Below are positions 34,748 to 47,727 of a DNA stretch of 64,000 nt, piece by piece (the first letter of the stretch is position 1; each line of letters opens with the position of its first letter). The DNA lies in assembly GCA_030762175.1 (NCBI GenBank), contig CM060840.1:41687501-41751500 (forward strand), in the 5' to 3' direction. The position numbers and the translations under genes are program-made. Source of the DNA: Metallyticus violacea (Eukaryota > Arthropoda > Insecta > Mantodea > Metallyticidae). Under the pieces are notes generated by a model, which saw only the letters and a list, made by a program, of their open reading frames with translations, was not told where the DNA came from and did no database searches.

Positions 34748-35142
34748 GCTTTCCCCACCATATGATCTTATTCCCACCACCGTCATTTCATTTTTAAGTT
34801 TCATCACCATTTTGTAACTATTATTTTTAATCACCGTGTAAATATATTACTTATTCAACCAATAAAATAAAAGTGGCTCTCGGCTAGTTCACAGTTTGTC
34901 GCAATGTTTTCTGAACCCTTGCCCACCATTCAATTTACTTTAATCCAACTTATTTTTATTTCTCCTAGTTTTTCCACCAAGTCCTTTCCCCACTACAATT
35001 GTACCTCAAATATCCACCACCGCCGTCATTTTAGTTCCAATTTTCGTAATCATTTTGTATTAATGTTTTATTTACTTGGTAAATATGCGTATATATTCAA
35101 ACAATGAAATAAAAAAAAATGACTCCTAACTAGGCAGTTGCG
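34748..35142 (+). repeat. Divergent tandem dimer, period about 235 bp
   Basis: Two units beginning CTTTCCCCAC at 34,749 and 34,984. Each continues through CCACCACCG(CCG)TCATTT, a CATTTTGTA word, GTAAATAT followed by TATTCAA, and an AAT(A/G)AAATAAAA run before CTAG. By eye the units are roughly 60-65 per cent alike. The function is unknown; it could be part of an unrecognised repeat family. The open frame at 34,904-35,107 is within it and not convincing. Confidence 0.7.
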
Positions 35143-36144
35143 GTTAAAGGCAATCCTACCACCAAATGGCATTTTTAAAATTTCCTCCCATTTAAGGTTA
35201 AAACATCTCTATTATTTCCTGGACTCCCTTTGATTTTAACTAAGGATGTTGATAATATGTACGGATAACTAATGTAAGCTAACCTCATGTCCGGCCTCGT
35301 GGTGATGAAATGGTGAATTATGTGGAAAAGAGAGTGGTTCATTAAGTAGGCCGGAACAGTATACAATTATTAATATGAGTGAATGCAGGAATTTATAAAA
35401 TATTAAAAATAAATTAATATCTTACCAAACGTAAAAATATACAGATATACGCTATGTTTATACTTTATATAAAAACGAAATATATTAATAGGGCTAAATG
35501 AAGCCACCAATTTTGTCTAAATATTCTATAAAAATTAAAATTTTAATACAAATATCACATATTGTGAGTACGAAGGCCCACAACATGTCAAGTCAAGTAA
35601 GTCAAGTCAAGACTGTTAAAACGCAGCGTTGTGCACTAATAGAAAGCATGCAAGAATAATATTTTTTAGGAAAATTTATACTTAAAAGAATTTTCTCTTT
35701 ATTAGTAATATTATACAGATAAGTACCAGTAGCCAATGTTCTCAAATTAGACAATGTATCTAGACAATGTAAAGAGCAATGCCATCCCTAGAGGGGATAT
35801 GAACTCACTATCTCCCTCAGAGATACTCCACGCTGGTAGATGATAACAGTGCAATGACGTAGTATATACGGAATTATATGTAAAATGACGGAATTGCATA
35901 GCTTTATCATCCTCATATTCATTTCAGTCATCTGGTATAGATATTAATTAAATATTAATTACGAAAAACGAATTAGTTAGACTGTAAATATTATCAAATA
36001 ATTTTAATCATTTTTATAAATGTTAACCTTATTAGTTCTTATTCTAATTATAAGTATATGGGAAAATAATATAAAATAATACTTAAAAATGTTAGAGTTA
36101 ATGAACTTTCATAAATATTATATGTTCTATATTTCTCTTTTCAG
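35143..36144. other. No gene seen; short AAGTC repeats
   Basis: AT-rich. A small (AAGTC)n-like cluster lies at 35,588-35,612. If the exon at 36,145 is real, this is intron. Confidence 0.5.
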
Positions 36145-36203
36145 GTGAGTAATGCAGCAACAATTCTTAATAATGATGCTGAAGTTTACCATGCCTTCAT
36201 CAG
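36145..36203 (+). CDS. Probable 59-bp internal coding exon, unidentified
   Basis: Bounded by a strong acceptor (TATATTTCTCTTTTCAG ending at 36,144) and a consensus donor (CATCAG|GTATGT, GT at 36,204). The 59 bp are open in one frame, reading about 19 residues beginning VSNAATILNNDAEVYHAF, and would leave phase 2 if entered in phase 0. The peptide looks like real protein, but I cannot assign it. It is the only sign of a plus-strand host gene here; partner exons are not visible. The first bases, GTGAGT, could also act as a donor, so the call is moderate. Confidence 0.4.
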
Positions 36204-36263
36204 GTATGTAATAGTATTAAATTAGTTGTAATGCAGTCGTTTTCTCGTGTAACGATTACTATA

Positions 36264-36773
36264 CCGTGTGCAATAATGCGGTCAAACTTTCAGAACACAT
36301 TCCTCACACATAGAAGAAGGAAAGGTGTTATATGGACATAGGTTCGGAAACGCTTTATTTTCATGTTAGAATTCATTTTCTACAAATCTTCATAGTACAT
36401 TAATCATGGGAAACGCACTGGAACAGAATGTACTAGCAACCACATGAAACTCTAAATGTTCAAAATATCCTCTGCTAACATTCATACATGCATCAACATT
36501 ACCTTCGTTCAAATGGAACACAAAACATTGGCTGTGAACCCAAGAATTAACCAGACGTAACAAAGAGGGCAATATGAACATTTCATGTGGTATACTGGCA
36601 TGTTCTGTTCCTAGACTCTTTCCATGATTAATGTACTATGAAAAGTTGTATAAAATTAGTTCTAACATAGAAATTAAGCGTTTCCGGACTCACGTTCATC
36701 TAACATATTTTCTTTTTCTAAATGTAAGGAATGTATCCTGAAAGTTTGAGCAGTATCTTTTTGTTACACCCGG
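36264..36773. mobile_element. Foldback element J, near-perfect-layout palindrome from a Tc1-like 3' end
   Basis: Two inverted arms of about 215 bp (36,264-about 36,482 and about 36,556-36,773), roughly 70 per cent alike, around a loop of about 70 bp. Both borders sit next to TA (36,262-36,263 and 36,774-36,775). The outer ends read CCGTGTGCAATAAT and, complemented, CCGGGTGTAACAAAA; then both arms have CAAACTTTCAG, ACATTCCT, CGGAAACGCTT, ATGTTAGA and TACATTAATCATGG. Nearer the loop each arm encodes, read toward its end, the transposase C-terminus (SRGYFEHLEF on the minus strand from the left arm; RGQYEHFM on the plus strand from the right arm). It thus looks like an inverted duplication of one transposon's 3' end, mobilisable only in trans. 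Confidence 0.88.
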
Positions 36774-39700
36774 TATTATCGAAGATTCCTTATTAGGTGA
36801 TTGATTTAGAAATATGCAAAATAAAAGTTTTAGAATGTCGAAGTCAGGGCCTACTTTAAATAAATATATTTTATATTAATCAAATAAAGAATAAAAGAAA
36901 TGAGATGCAGGAATTTAAAAAAGTAGCGAAGCAAAGTCTTATACAGTATGTCCATTTGACTCTGTATACCTAAAAGGCTGCCTTTTCACTTTATATATAT
37001 GATATATTGAGGGTGTTAAAAAGAATGGTACATTTTCATACCTTACAGTACTCATCAAAATATAGCTGGAGTGATATAAGTACTAAAAGATTATTTATTT
37101 ATTTTTGAAATAGGTGTTCAGGATACTAAACTTTCTCTGCTACATAAAAAACTATAAATATAAAAATTAAAGGATACAGAGTTTTCATTTCAAAACTCAC
37201 CAGTCTGAACACATTATTTCCATAAATTCACTTTAAGCAAAAATTACATTTAGATAATGAGGAAGAACTTTTAAAAAATGTTTATGTTTTGAGTTTCACC
37301 TCTTCAAAATCAGCCATCCCCATTTTAAATTTCATATGGCATCCCTGCCTTATGATACGATAACTTTAAAGAACATTCAGTTGTTAATCACATTTGTTCT
37401 ATCTTTGCCTAGCAATGTGGATTATTGAGAATTTAATGTAACAGTCGTGTTTTGGTAACATATTGTTTCGAAACAGTGTATCTCTTACACGAAAGAGCAA
37501 AAGAAAGTAAGTAGATCGGTCAGGAGTTCAGAAATAACCTGTATTACTGTAATATTACTAATTACAATTGTAATATTACTCAAAAAATTGTGGTTTCGTC
37601 CAACAACTATTCTGCTCAAATTTAAACTGCAATAAAATAATAAGGTTGTAACGATATAAAACAACGATAGTAACTAAAGCTAATCCTTTTAATATTTTGG
37701 TATAATAAAGGTATGGTTGGCATGTCAAGCTTCAAAGTGAGGGAGGTTGGAGTTGAGAGGACTGTTCCTAAAATGCAATCAATAAGATTTTATACATCTC
37801 TCTTAATACCTTAAATATATTTTCGTTTAAATTAAATTTAGTACAAATAGATAAATTAAATATTATTCACCCATATATTAACAATAAATATAATGTACCA
37901 TAAAATAACATTATAATGTGGATATTAAAGACTAAAGAGCATGAATAAACGGTTTTTTTTTTTTTTTTTTTTTTGCATTTAACGCGATTTTTAAACTTAT
38001 TGCACGATAATGTCCGATAATCCCTGATTGAGAATTCCAAGGGCGAAGAGATGGTAATTGTATAAGTAATTTAAAAGAGGCACTGATATTATTTGAGTTA
38101 AGTGGTGAAAAACAAAGTGTGATTAACAGATAACTTAGAATCATGCAATCTTTAGTGGCAGAATAATAATTGCTTAATCATTGATCTGCAAAATAAAAAT
38201 TTTTAATTACAAGAATTAATTAACTGAATATAAGTGTTTTTTTCATTCTCAGCTCAAACATGCTTTAAGAGTTTCTTCATCAGGCATTTTCTGAGGCTAA
38301 CGTTTAATGTGTTGTAGCGTTAGTAAGTACTTCTGTAAACACTAAATAATAAATATACATATGACTTTCGGTCACTTTTGCTTTTGGGTTGTCTCTCTTC
38401 AAGGTCCAGCAGTAGTTGGCCAACATACTGGTACTCCATTTGCTTTGGAAGTATTAGATTATCAAATACTTTTGCAGAAACTCCTAGCTGCCCTATGGTT
38501 TGCTGATAGCAATGAAAACTCCTGCCTGCAGTTTTTCGATATTGAATAAACTTTTCTATATAATTAACTACAGGGACAAAAAGCCTAACAGATTAAGACA
38601 GGAAGTACGATATTCGTTGCCCTACTATTGACGTTTAAATATTTGGCTGAACAAAAAGGGTAGAATATTGAATGACGCTCTATCATACATGAACCACATC
38701 CGATATATGTGGGAGGGAAATACCGCGTTTAAATATAATTACTTCACTTGTTGGTCTATGTGGTAGAACGTAGACTGTTTACTATTTTACTATACAAAAA
38801 TTTACTCTGTTTATTTTCATAAATTTCAGTCTAGTACCCACAAGTATAACAATGACTAAGCTAAGCCGTGCAAATAACACCAGAGAAACACTTACATAGC
38901 AACAGGTCTCGAAATATAGTATATTTAAATTAGTAATTATTTAATATTTTATTCAGATAACTCCATAAATTATACATAATATTTTATACCGCGTATAAAA
39001 TCTAATTAAATAGAAAATGCTTCCATAATGGGTAATTACAATCGGTTGAATCAATTAGCATCTATTTTCTAATGTAGAGAATTAAGAATTAATTTATAAC
39101 TAAAAGAATGCAACAAAAACTGACAATATGTAACTAAATATGAATTTCTGTAAAAAATTATAAATATTCACTGAATATTAATGAATTTTTCTTGGGCTTG
39201 TGACGAAACATCATATGGAATAGGCAAATACGTTTTTTAAATTCCTGTTTTATAAAAATAATAGTTGTTTTTGTCATTTTATGTATACGAATAAAATATA
39301 TTAAGAAATAAATATCACCACGTAAAAGTGGTATGAATAACCTAATATATGATATTAATAGCATCATGGCGTTACAGTGTCAGCCTTTAACATTATCCAC
39401 CTGTTTCTCATAACATTTTCAAATTTTATACACCTTAGCTAACTTCTTTATATAGAAGAATTCGAAAATATATAGCTTTATGCAGTTAGCAGAATTCAAA
39501 AAATAAGACAATTCCTCTTGACTTGATGTAGTAACAATCTTTCAGTGACTACATAATAAAAAATGTGGACAGTAGCGTTTCAAAAGTAAATGATGCCGGA
39601 CTCCCAATACTTCATTTCATCACGAGATACAATGTGAATACCCACTCTTGTAGCTCATAGCCGTAATCTGATATCATTTTTAAGAATTAGTTAAATTGGC

Positions 39701-41799
39701 GCTAAAAGTATGGATGGGGATATTTGATTTAGTCACTTTAGTGCAATATTGGCGACAAGTAAGAATAATTTAACAGGAAAAACAATAAAGGAAAAAGCAC
39801 TGCATAGTAATTAAATAATATTGTATTATTACGCCAAATGTTTATTCTGTATTTTAATGCATTCCACTTGTTTAAATGTGAAAATGAGAGGGAATAACAA
39901 AGAGTACCCATATAATAAATAAAACTGGCTCATATCTTTTTTATTTTAGAAACTACATTCATGCATTTTCTGCTTATTTTTGTTATCCTCTATAAAACAA
40001 ACGCCCTGTACGTTACAGCCGAACGCTTTTAAGCTGTGCACTAAAACTTGCTAGGCACTACAAAATCTATTTATTGTCTATTAAATATTAGTATTTATTG
40101 AATAGTAATGTTGTTATTCTGTGCATATTTTATGAACAATTAATAGCAAAAACAAGTCACATTAAAATGATTAAACATGCCTTTATCACAAAATAAAACA
40201 AAATGGATATGTAAATTGGCAGCGAGAATATGTTGCAAGAGTAAAGTTGTTTAAAACTGTGCTGTTTGTTTGAAAATTAATATTTCATTTTATTATAAAA
40301 TAATAACGGACAGATCATTCATATTAAACATGTCAATTATATAACTAAGTCAAAGTACTAGCCTATATCGAACATATTTTATGAAGGAACTTTTCTATCC
40401 CTGTATGAAATAAACCTAAAGACTCTATCCTCCATTACGGTTTCTCTTTAACAACCGAAAAGGAGATCATAAAGTGCTATCGTAATACACATTTATATTT
40501 CCCAGTTGGCTTCAAAACTCCGGAATCACACACAACAGGAGCATTTGGTATCTTTTCTGATAATATAATAAAACAACGCACTGTAATCATAAAACTTGAG
40601 AAAGTGGTACTGTGAAAATAATGTAATATTTACTACACGAGAAATGTCATACAGTGAACCAGTTCAATGGGTGCAAGGCACTCTTGCCATAAAAGAAAAC
40701 CTACCTTACATTTATTAACGTGGTTGCATAACCTTAATTCCCTTTACCACCCCAGATGTTAAATTAATGGATACATTCTGTTTTCTCCAGCGAATTAATG
40801 CGCATTAAATACAAAGCGAAACGTATTATGTATATGTGCTGTAAATTTAAGTAAACAATTAGAATATTGCAATGTCGAAATTGGCACTCCAGAAATGACT
40901 ATGATGTAGTTATTCCCATGCATAAAATGAAGATCCAACAACAACGCTTACACATTCAAACTTAAATTTACTTGCGTATAAAAAGTATGTGCAGTGCCTT
41001 CCATTTGCTTGCCAAAGCTCGCGGAAACGAGTGGAAGGAGTTTTACACAACGCAACAGCTCTAACTAGGCCCGTTGAGAGATCATAAATACAAACTACAA
41101 CACAGTATCATTCTAAAAACAAAGAACAGAAAACAAAAATATGCTTTTAAATTTTTTAATGTTCTTTTTCAAAGAAAATGCTGACAGTTGTTCATCTTTT
41201 CAGAAAAACAAGAGTTGTAGCAACTAAACTCACTTTTTATTCACAAGTTGCTGTTCTGCTTCTTAAATGCCAGTTATTTATTTCTGTATGTTGTGTTGCA
41301 GTTCATCTGTTTGTGGATTTGAATTATAGATTCTGTCGTTTAAACTGTTCTGTTTTGACTATCGGCAGTGTGCTTTTTATAACATTACAATAAACTCGTA
41401 TAGAACATTTTCTTGCGCTCTAATAGTGAGTAGAGTATTAGATGGAAATAACAAAAAATCAGGCTTGGAAGATTCGACTGGAATTCAAATCATGGATTTT
41501 TGGCTATCAGGAGCTCTCCGTAAAATGTTTTCTACTATGAGAGATCTATTTCTTAAGAAATGATTCATAATGCTACGAGTACTTTTGGCCCGGGTTCTAG
41601 TTTAACCACAAACTATGCGGGTACTAATTTATAAATAGAAATGTTTTTTTTTTTTTTCACACTAGCTATGTGTAGGACATTAGCTGGAAGGCATAATCAG
41701 CCCTTTACATTCGAATCACGGCCTGATATTTAATCCAGTGGAAATGCTAGAGGTTCGCTGTAGGTGTTGGTGTCTATATTACCATTATTATTATCGTCA
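36774..41799. other. No recognisable gene
   Basis: Long AT-rich stretch. T22 lies at 37,953-37,974 and T14 at 41,644-41,657. An open frame at 38,361-38,549 (+) follows a pyrimidine-rich GTCTCTCTTCAAG and has coding-like composition on both strands, but no identifiable domain. The sequence GAGGGTGTTAAAAAGAATGG near 37,008 resembles a Tc1-like terminus without a partner. A B-box-like GATTCGAATGT on the minus strand near 41,707-41,717 may be a SINE scrap. Confidence 0.5.
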
Positions 41800-43080
41800 T
41801 TGTCTTTATTATTTAGCAGTTCATTACTGTTGCCATTAGAAGCTTATAAATGCTTTATCAATGGTTCCAATATTTCATCACGTGCTATCTGTTTCCTAAA
41901 GTCTTCCTCTTGTAATTTTTCAGCGTGTCGAACGCAGGATTCCCCAATCTTTCTGCGTCACTTGCTATTTCTTCGTAAACGAGTCTTTCCACGTCTTTCA
42001 TATTAAAAGTTATATTTTTATCTGCAACCCCGCGCTTTATTTGAGACCACACGCTTTCAATTTGAATGTAATGACAATGATAAGGAAGCATCCGAATTAT
42101 CTCATTCCTCCTTTCATTAGCCAGTTGATAAAGTTCATACATTTGAGACTGATTTTTGAACGCTGAAACATATTGCAAAAGTTCGTTTTTTGTTCTATTT
42201 GCCGAAACCTGAATCTCAATTTTTTTCCAACCATTGAACGATATCTCCTTTTCTCGTTAAAGTATTTGGAATTTTGTATATATAATGGCAGAATGATAAG
42301 GAGCATTATCCATGATTACTATACTGTTTTCTTCTAAATAATTTAGAAAATCATTAAAAACCATTCTTTAAATGTTGAATCTAACATTTCTCATGATATC
42401 CTTTAATTTTTGGTATAAAACTTGTTTTCACCGATCCTACCTGAGAAATGATTAGGCTGCTACCCTTCCCCAAAGATACCTTTGGTCTACTATTATTAAA
42501 GAAGTCCTGTCAGATGAGTTTTTGAGGTGGTTTTGATTAACTCAGGTTTCATCTAAATAATAGAATAGTCTTGTGTCGCCAAAAATTCGAATTTTGAGCA
42601 TTGTGGGCAGGAATTATAACCGTGGTGCCGTAATGTCATTCTTCTGCATTACGAACTTACTTCCATCATTTGTTTTTTATATTTGAAGCCTAAACTGCAA
42701 ATGTCCCTTAGGTGGACGAATTAGAGCCTTGTATGTAATATTGGTAATTTTATCTATTGTTTCAAGTTCACTTGTATCATAAAAACCGCAAACAGTTCTT
42801 CGTAAAACGTCCTTGTCAAAGCCATTTAAATGTGTAACTCTTTTAGGAGGAGCTTTGTGTTTTCGAGGTGACAAACACCGGAGCACTACCTTTTACCCTC
42901 AACATAGATGCGTGACACGGGAATTTTATTAACTCTAAAGGCCTCTGCTGGAAGGTTTTAAAATCACGTATTATGCCTCTCCTTTTCTGAATATTTTAAA
43001 AAAAATCTTTTATAGAGCCCTTTTACTCGGTTTAACGAACCGCTGGTTAACACAATCACGCACTATTATCATCCACTTCA
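41800..43080 (-). pseudogene. DDE_3-type (IS630/Tc1 group) transposase relic K, near full length
   Basis: Minus-strand relic with the full order of family blocks. These are: N-terminal remnants (43,080-42,900); HLNGFDKDVLRRTVCGFYD (about 42,828-42,772); a block ending in MQKNDITAPR (about 42,655-42,625); YYLDETWVNQNH, partly frameshifted (about 42,562-42,527; first catalytic Asp); VDQRYLWGRVAA; IVIMDNAPYHSAI (about 42,325-42,287; second Asp kept); and LPYHCHYIQIESVWSQIKRG (about 42,090-42,031; the third acidic residue is the Glu of IESVW). The C-terminus is KLQEEDFRKQ and DEILEPLIKHL (about 41,920-41,850), with an acidic Asn/Asp tail. The family normally runs about 380-420 residues. Several stops and frameshifts; catalytic residues are mostly preserved in sequence. 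Confidence 0.9.
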
Positions 43081-45059
43081 CTTGTTAGATTGGCTACTGG
43101 CAAATGACTTACTAAGGGATAAGCAGAAAGAAAGATATATGTTTGTTAAGAGTAGTATGTTATGCCCCCACGAAAGTATTATCGACGGATGTTGCTGATA
43201 TTATTACAATTGTGTTTACTTTGAACAGACTAAGAGCATTTATGCCGTCAGTAATACTAGTATGTTATCATCGTGTATGTACTGGAGGGTTTCATAGTAA
43301 CACTGGGATAGTCAGCTATTGTACATGTGGAATAAGAACAGTAGTAAAATTGGAACTACTGAAGCTAAAAAGATGTTATTTGGACGTCCATGCCCACAAA
43401 AATTTGTTCTACTTGTTTTATTAGGTAATTTATGTGATATAGAAATATTTCGAACCAGCGCTAGGGGCACTTGTGAAAGACGATGCCCAAGCAGCTCAAA
43501 ATATAGGTGTCTACATTGAAAAATCCTGTACATTGAAAAGTTCCCTAAAACAGATACAATGAATGACAATGAAATTAAAATTGAAAGACAACGAGTGCCT
43601 GACCTTACATTCAAAGGGGAATTCCCTTGAAAATGTAATTTAAGAGCTCAGACAATTCTAACAAGAACAAATAAATATCTTTCAATTCATACCTGCGATA
43701 ACTAACAAAACTGTCTCACCTACGATACCTGAGTCACTAAATAGAAAAGGTGGATTTGGCCCCCGCCTTAACAAACTAAGGGGTAAGCACAGTTAGGAGA
43801 CACTTTTAACGGATACTCATTATTAAAATTTCGCCACGCAATCATGATTCCTTTCCGAAATAGTTAAATTCCAGAAGGGCCAATTTTCCCCGAACTGGTA
43901 ACGAACTGAGCTGTGAGCAAGCAAGAGGTATGAGCCATAGAAAGCCTGGCATCACTAAACCAAAGAGACCAATACTTATTCCAGCGCCGTGCTTGCACTA
44001 ATAAGCAGAGACCACAGCTCTGCAACTAAAGTACTGAATGAAGGGGAAGGAGCGGGAAAAAACGTGATAAGTGTAACACATATCAGCACACTTTAATTTT
44101 GAGAAAAGTTGGAAATGAAGAATTTCAAGTTTGGGCTACTTGGGAGATATTGAACTTGTCAATGCGCACAGTTACTACATATTCCCGTTTCACTAACTAC
44201 AATATTTGTACAAGTGGTTAACAATACACTGTAGAGATGTCAAGGAAAAATTACAGGCATTACATTTTGCTTGACCGTCATACTTCATCCTCACAAAATT
44301 TAGCAATAAAGCAATGCTTCTATAATATTATTTTAAATTTACACAAAGCATGGAAAGGTAAATGTAGATTAATTGTGAGACAATTTAATATTACACAGCA
44401 TGATACAAAAGTCCATACAACATTTAATGTAGGATAGAGAAATGTAAAGTTGACATTTCATGGATGCAACAAAGGACCGGTACCATATTATCACCTCGGC
44501 AAATACGTTGTACCTGGCAACAAAACTACGAATTTCATACCAAAACATTTAGGCTCGTGCTGAATGCATTTCTTCACGTCGAGTAAATTTCTTCATTTAA
44601 CTGCATCCCATTTTGCAATCGCACATCTCGTTTTTGTTGACATCTAATCAGAATAGATTGCATCGTACACACTGTTGAGCTGATATTCTTTTTGGTTTTG
44701 TTACAAACCGATACGCTAAGGCGAAGTCCTACTTTGAACTGCACTCAGGAACCATTCACAGCAGTTGAGCTTCATCTATAAGAAATCTGTAGCCTTAATT
44801 TTAATGTACGGTATGACGTTTGGTGTCCATGGAGATCATACGAATGTGAACTTAAAATTTCTCAATTATGTCTTCTCTGTTGTGTGCAGTCCATAATGTT
44901 AATTTCACTATTAGTGTGTAGAACCTCTGCTGTTCGATTACCTTTTCACAGTAGTGTGTCCATTAGTTGGTTTTAGCAGTCACGCACAAAGATTCCTCGA
45001 TTTACCAACAATTATATATTCTCCAACGAAGCAACATTAATTTCCGAAGAGCTGCCCAA
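43081..45059. other. No recognisable gene
   Basis: Open frames at 43,143-43,424 and 43,312-43,614 overlap on opposite strands and have no motif. A GC-richer stretch at 43,880-44,060 is unassigned. The 44,200-45,060 part may include decayed upstream pieces of relic L. Confidence 0.45.
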
Positions 45060-45199
45060 CAGCAGTAAACATTTGTGGGACACGGTGTTTAATTACTGGA
45101 GTGTTACAGTATTGTCGCAAATATGTTGGCTGGTCCGGCTTTTCCGTGAAGTTTCTCCACTGCAATACATTCTCTTGTCAGCGAACTATATGACGATTA

Positions 45200-45330
45200 C
45201 CTGTTTGTTGCTTGGTCACCAAGATCACTTGATATCATCAATTCGGATGCTTTCCTATGGGCTTTATTGTTTATGTTGTTGTACACGAAGCCGATAAATG
45301 TTAAAGAACAAATAGTAACTGGAATTTTTG
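45200..45330 (+). pseudogene. Tc1-like transposase fragment L
   Basis: A short frame reads WSPRSLDIINSDAFLWALLF (about 45,214-45,273), aligning with the WPPRSPDLTPCDFFLWG block of Tc1-like transposases (third catalytic Asp kept in NSDAF). It is followed by YTKPINVKEQIV in the place of the usual VY-PP-T-EELK stretch. The upstream catalytic blocks are not recognisable. Confidence 0.6.
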
Positions 45331-47727
45331 CCGTAGGTGTGTAGTGTTATACACAGTATATGCTGCTCGGCTGTTTGAATTCGTTCTTTTCCGCTAGGAA
45401 CGTCGCCTCATCCTTGAGATTTTCCTTCCTTCGCTTACCGCTAGGTAGCGCTACGGTACCGTACTCTTTATTTATCACTCTACTTGTCGGCTCTCGCCTT
45501 TGGTATAGAAAACTACTTGTGAACTCTGGGATGTTATTGCTTGGGGCTTTCGTTCTGATAGGTGGAAATTCGTGCCCCATCGTTCTGCGACGATATTCTT
45601 TAGCAAGTTTTACCCGAATATCTAGTTAATTATTTATTACAAACTTAAAATATATCTTTTCACTCTCTTTAAGCGTTGTAACCATGTAGGCTTTCAGCCT
45701 GGTTTACTACTGTTATATTTTACATTTAAGCAATTTTCTTATTGAGGTATTTCACCTTGGTTTCGATATATGAGGAAGATATGTGAGAGAAAGGTATATG
45801 TTAAATACTCGATAAAACAGTGATTATTTTAATACTTACATCAGTTTTGACATACTCGTATCTGCGTAAAATCAAATTAATATTTAATTTATTTTAATTT
45901 ATATTAAGATATAATATTGAAATGCATGGATTAATAATATACTATTTAGAAACATGGAATAATGAGTATGTGGTTTACCTATATATGTAATGATTTATCT
46001 TAACATTGAAGATATTTCATTAAATTGTTATAATCCGAAAAAGCATTTTGAGAAAAATAAAAGAGTTTTTAAGATACTGGAGCCTAGATTTTAGCGATTT
46101 ACTACTTTGGCGCAAATAAAAGAAAAGAAGGGAAAAACAATTAAATGATACTATTGGTTTTAGATGACAAATGAACTGAAAACCGAAATCACACATCCAA
46201 ATTTATAATTTATGCTCATTGTTCAAGTTTTGAAGAACTGGTGTTTATACGAAAAATATATTCACACTAATTTTGTTTGAGGATTAAAACAGTTAAAATC
46301 CCCAATGAGCTACTTGATCCAACTAGGGTTATATTTTAGTTTATTATACTTACTTATGATTTTTCCGATTGGTTGTAAAATATTTGGAAATTTTGAAAGG
46401 GTAATAAACCTTGTAGTTTTTATTCCAGTTTATTAAATTGTATTTTATGAGCAAGGTTCAAACGTTTGGTATAGGGAAATATAATATTTCAAACTTCAAA
46501 GAAAAAATACATAAAGGCGAAATATGCAAAAATGAAACACTCTTTAGAAGTGTAGCATTTGTGATTTCAGGGGTAAAATATGAAAAGTTGCTTTAAATTT
46601 CAGTTCGAGGATAGCTTTGCTGTGCCAAAAAAAAAAAAAAAAAAAAAAAAAAGTTCACGTTTCCTTCACCATTTCAGTTCCATTTCACAGTTGATTTGGA
46701 TTTCACAGCAACGTTGCCTTTTGAAGTGCATGTTTGTTGATATAACTCTTAACAACCATTCCACTTGTGGCTTTGTTTCGTTTGCCAGATATTGCACAAA
46801 GAGCAAGACCACGTTTCTACCCGCCTATCATCGCAACGAGAGAAAGATCGAGAGAAAAGGAAAAGCCAAAAGGAAACGCAATTTTCATTCAGAGCGTGTA
46901 TCGTATAAGGTGGGGAAAGCGCTAACACACCCCTTTCACAATCTTCCCATACCTTAGCCCATCCTCTTTCTCGGTTTGCACAGCAACGTGCACTATTGCT
47001 GGAAAACTCCGCCCAAAATACCTCCTGCAGAAGTTTGGGGCTGGGAGAAAAATGCTAGCTATGGTTCCCTCTATCCTTTTTTTTTTTTTCGTTGGCCTGC
47101 TTCGAATTAAAATGACCCTTCATAGTAACGATCCTTCCTCAGCGAGTACTTTGCTGGCCAAAGGCCCTCAAAGCGGGGATTTTACATACGCATACTTTGG
47201 GAGTAATGTCAAAATAGCAATGCAGCTCTGCGTAATCCACTTTGCTCTTAAGCCATGACGTTATTGACTAGGCAATCTTTTAGTGCCAGATATGCTTTCA
47301 TGAAGGAATTTACTGAAAATAGTATCAAACCCCTCTCAAAAGAGTATTACATCAACAACTCCTAAAAGTATTTTAAGTAATTTGGTTCTCTCCTTGATAA
47401 CATCACTTAATTTTCACACTACATTTTTTTTAAATTAGTTAAACACACATGCCCCGTTTTTCAACGACAGTATTTTCCTGTATAGGACCTTAATTTGTAG
47501 GGAGGAGTAGATAAAATTTTACACAATGGCGACAACCATTGAAATATGAAATATTTTGAAAATATTTTATTTGTGGGGGTGTAAACTAGCTAAATTTGTA
47601 CTCATTTTTTATTTTCATTATTTTTTGTTTATTTATTTTTAATTTATTTGTTCTATTTCTATTATTATTGTTTGTCCCTTATCAGAGTTAAATATTGGTC
47701 GTGTGCAATTTTTTGTGTTGTAACACC
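45331..47727. other. No recognisable gene; poly-A tract
   Basis: A GC-richer segment at 45,370-45,600 has open frames on both strands (minus-strand one rich in Lys/Glu/Arg) without known motif; it includes GCGCTACGGTACCGTACTC. A26 lies at 46,627-46,652, and a long T run at about 47,079-47,089. Confidence 0.5.

Noticed and set aside
38361..38549. Plus-strand open frame after a pyrimidine-rich AG
   Set aside because: Coding-like on both strands but with no motif, no clear donor and no partner exon; too weak for a gene call.
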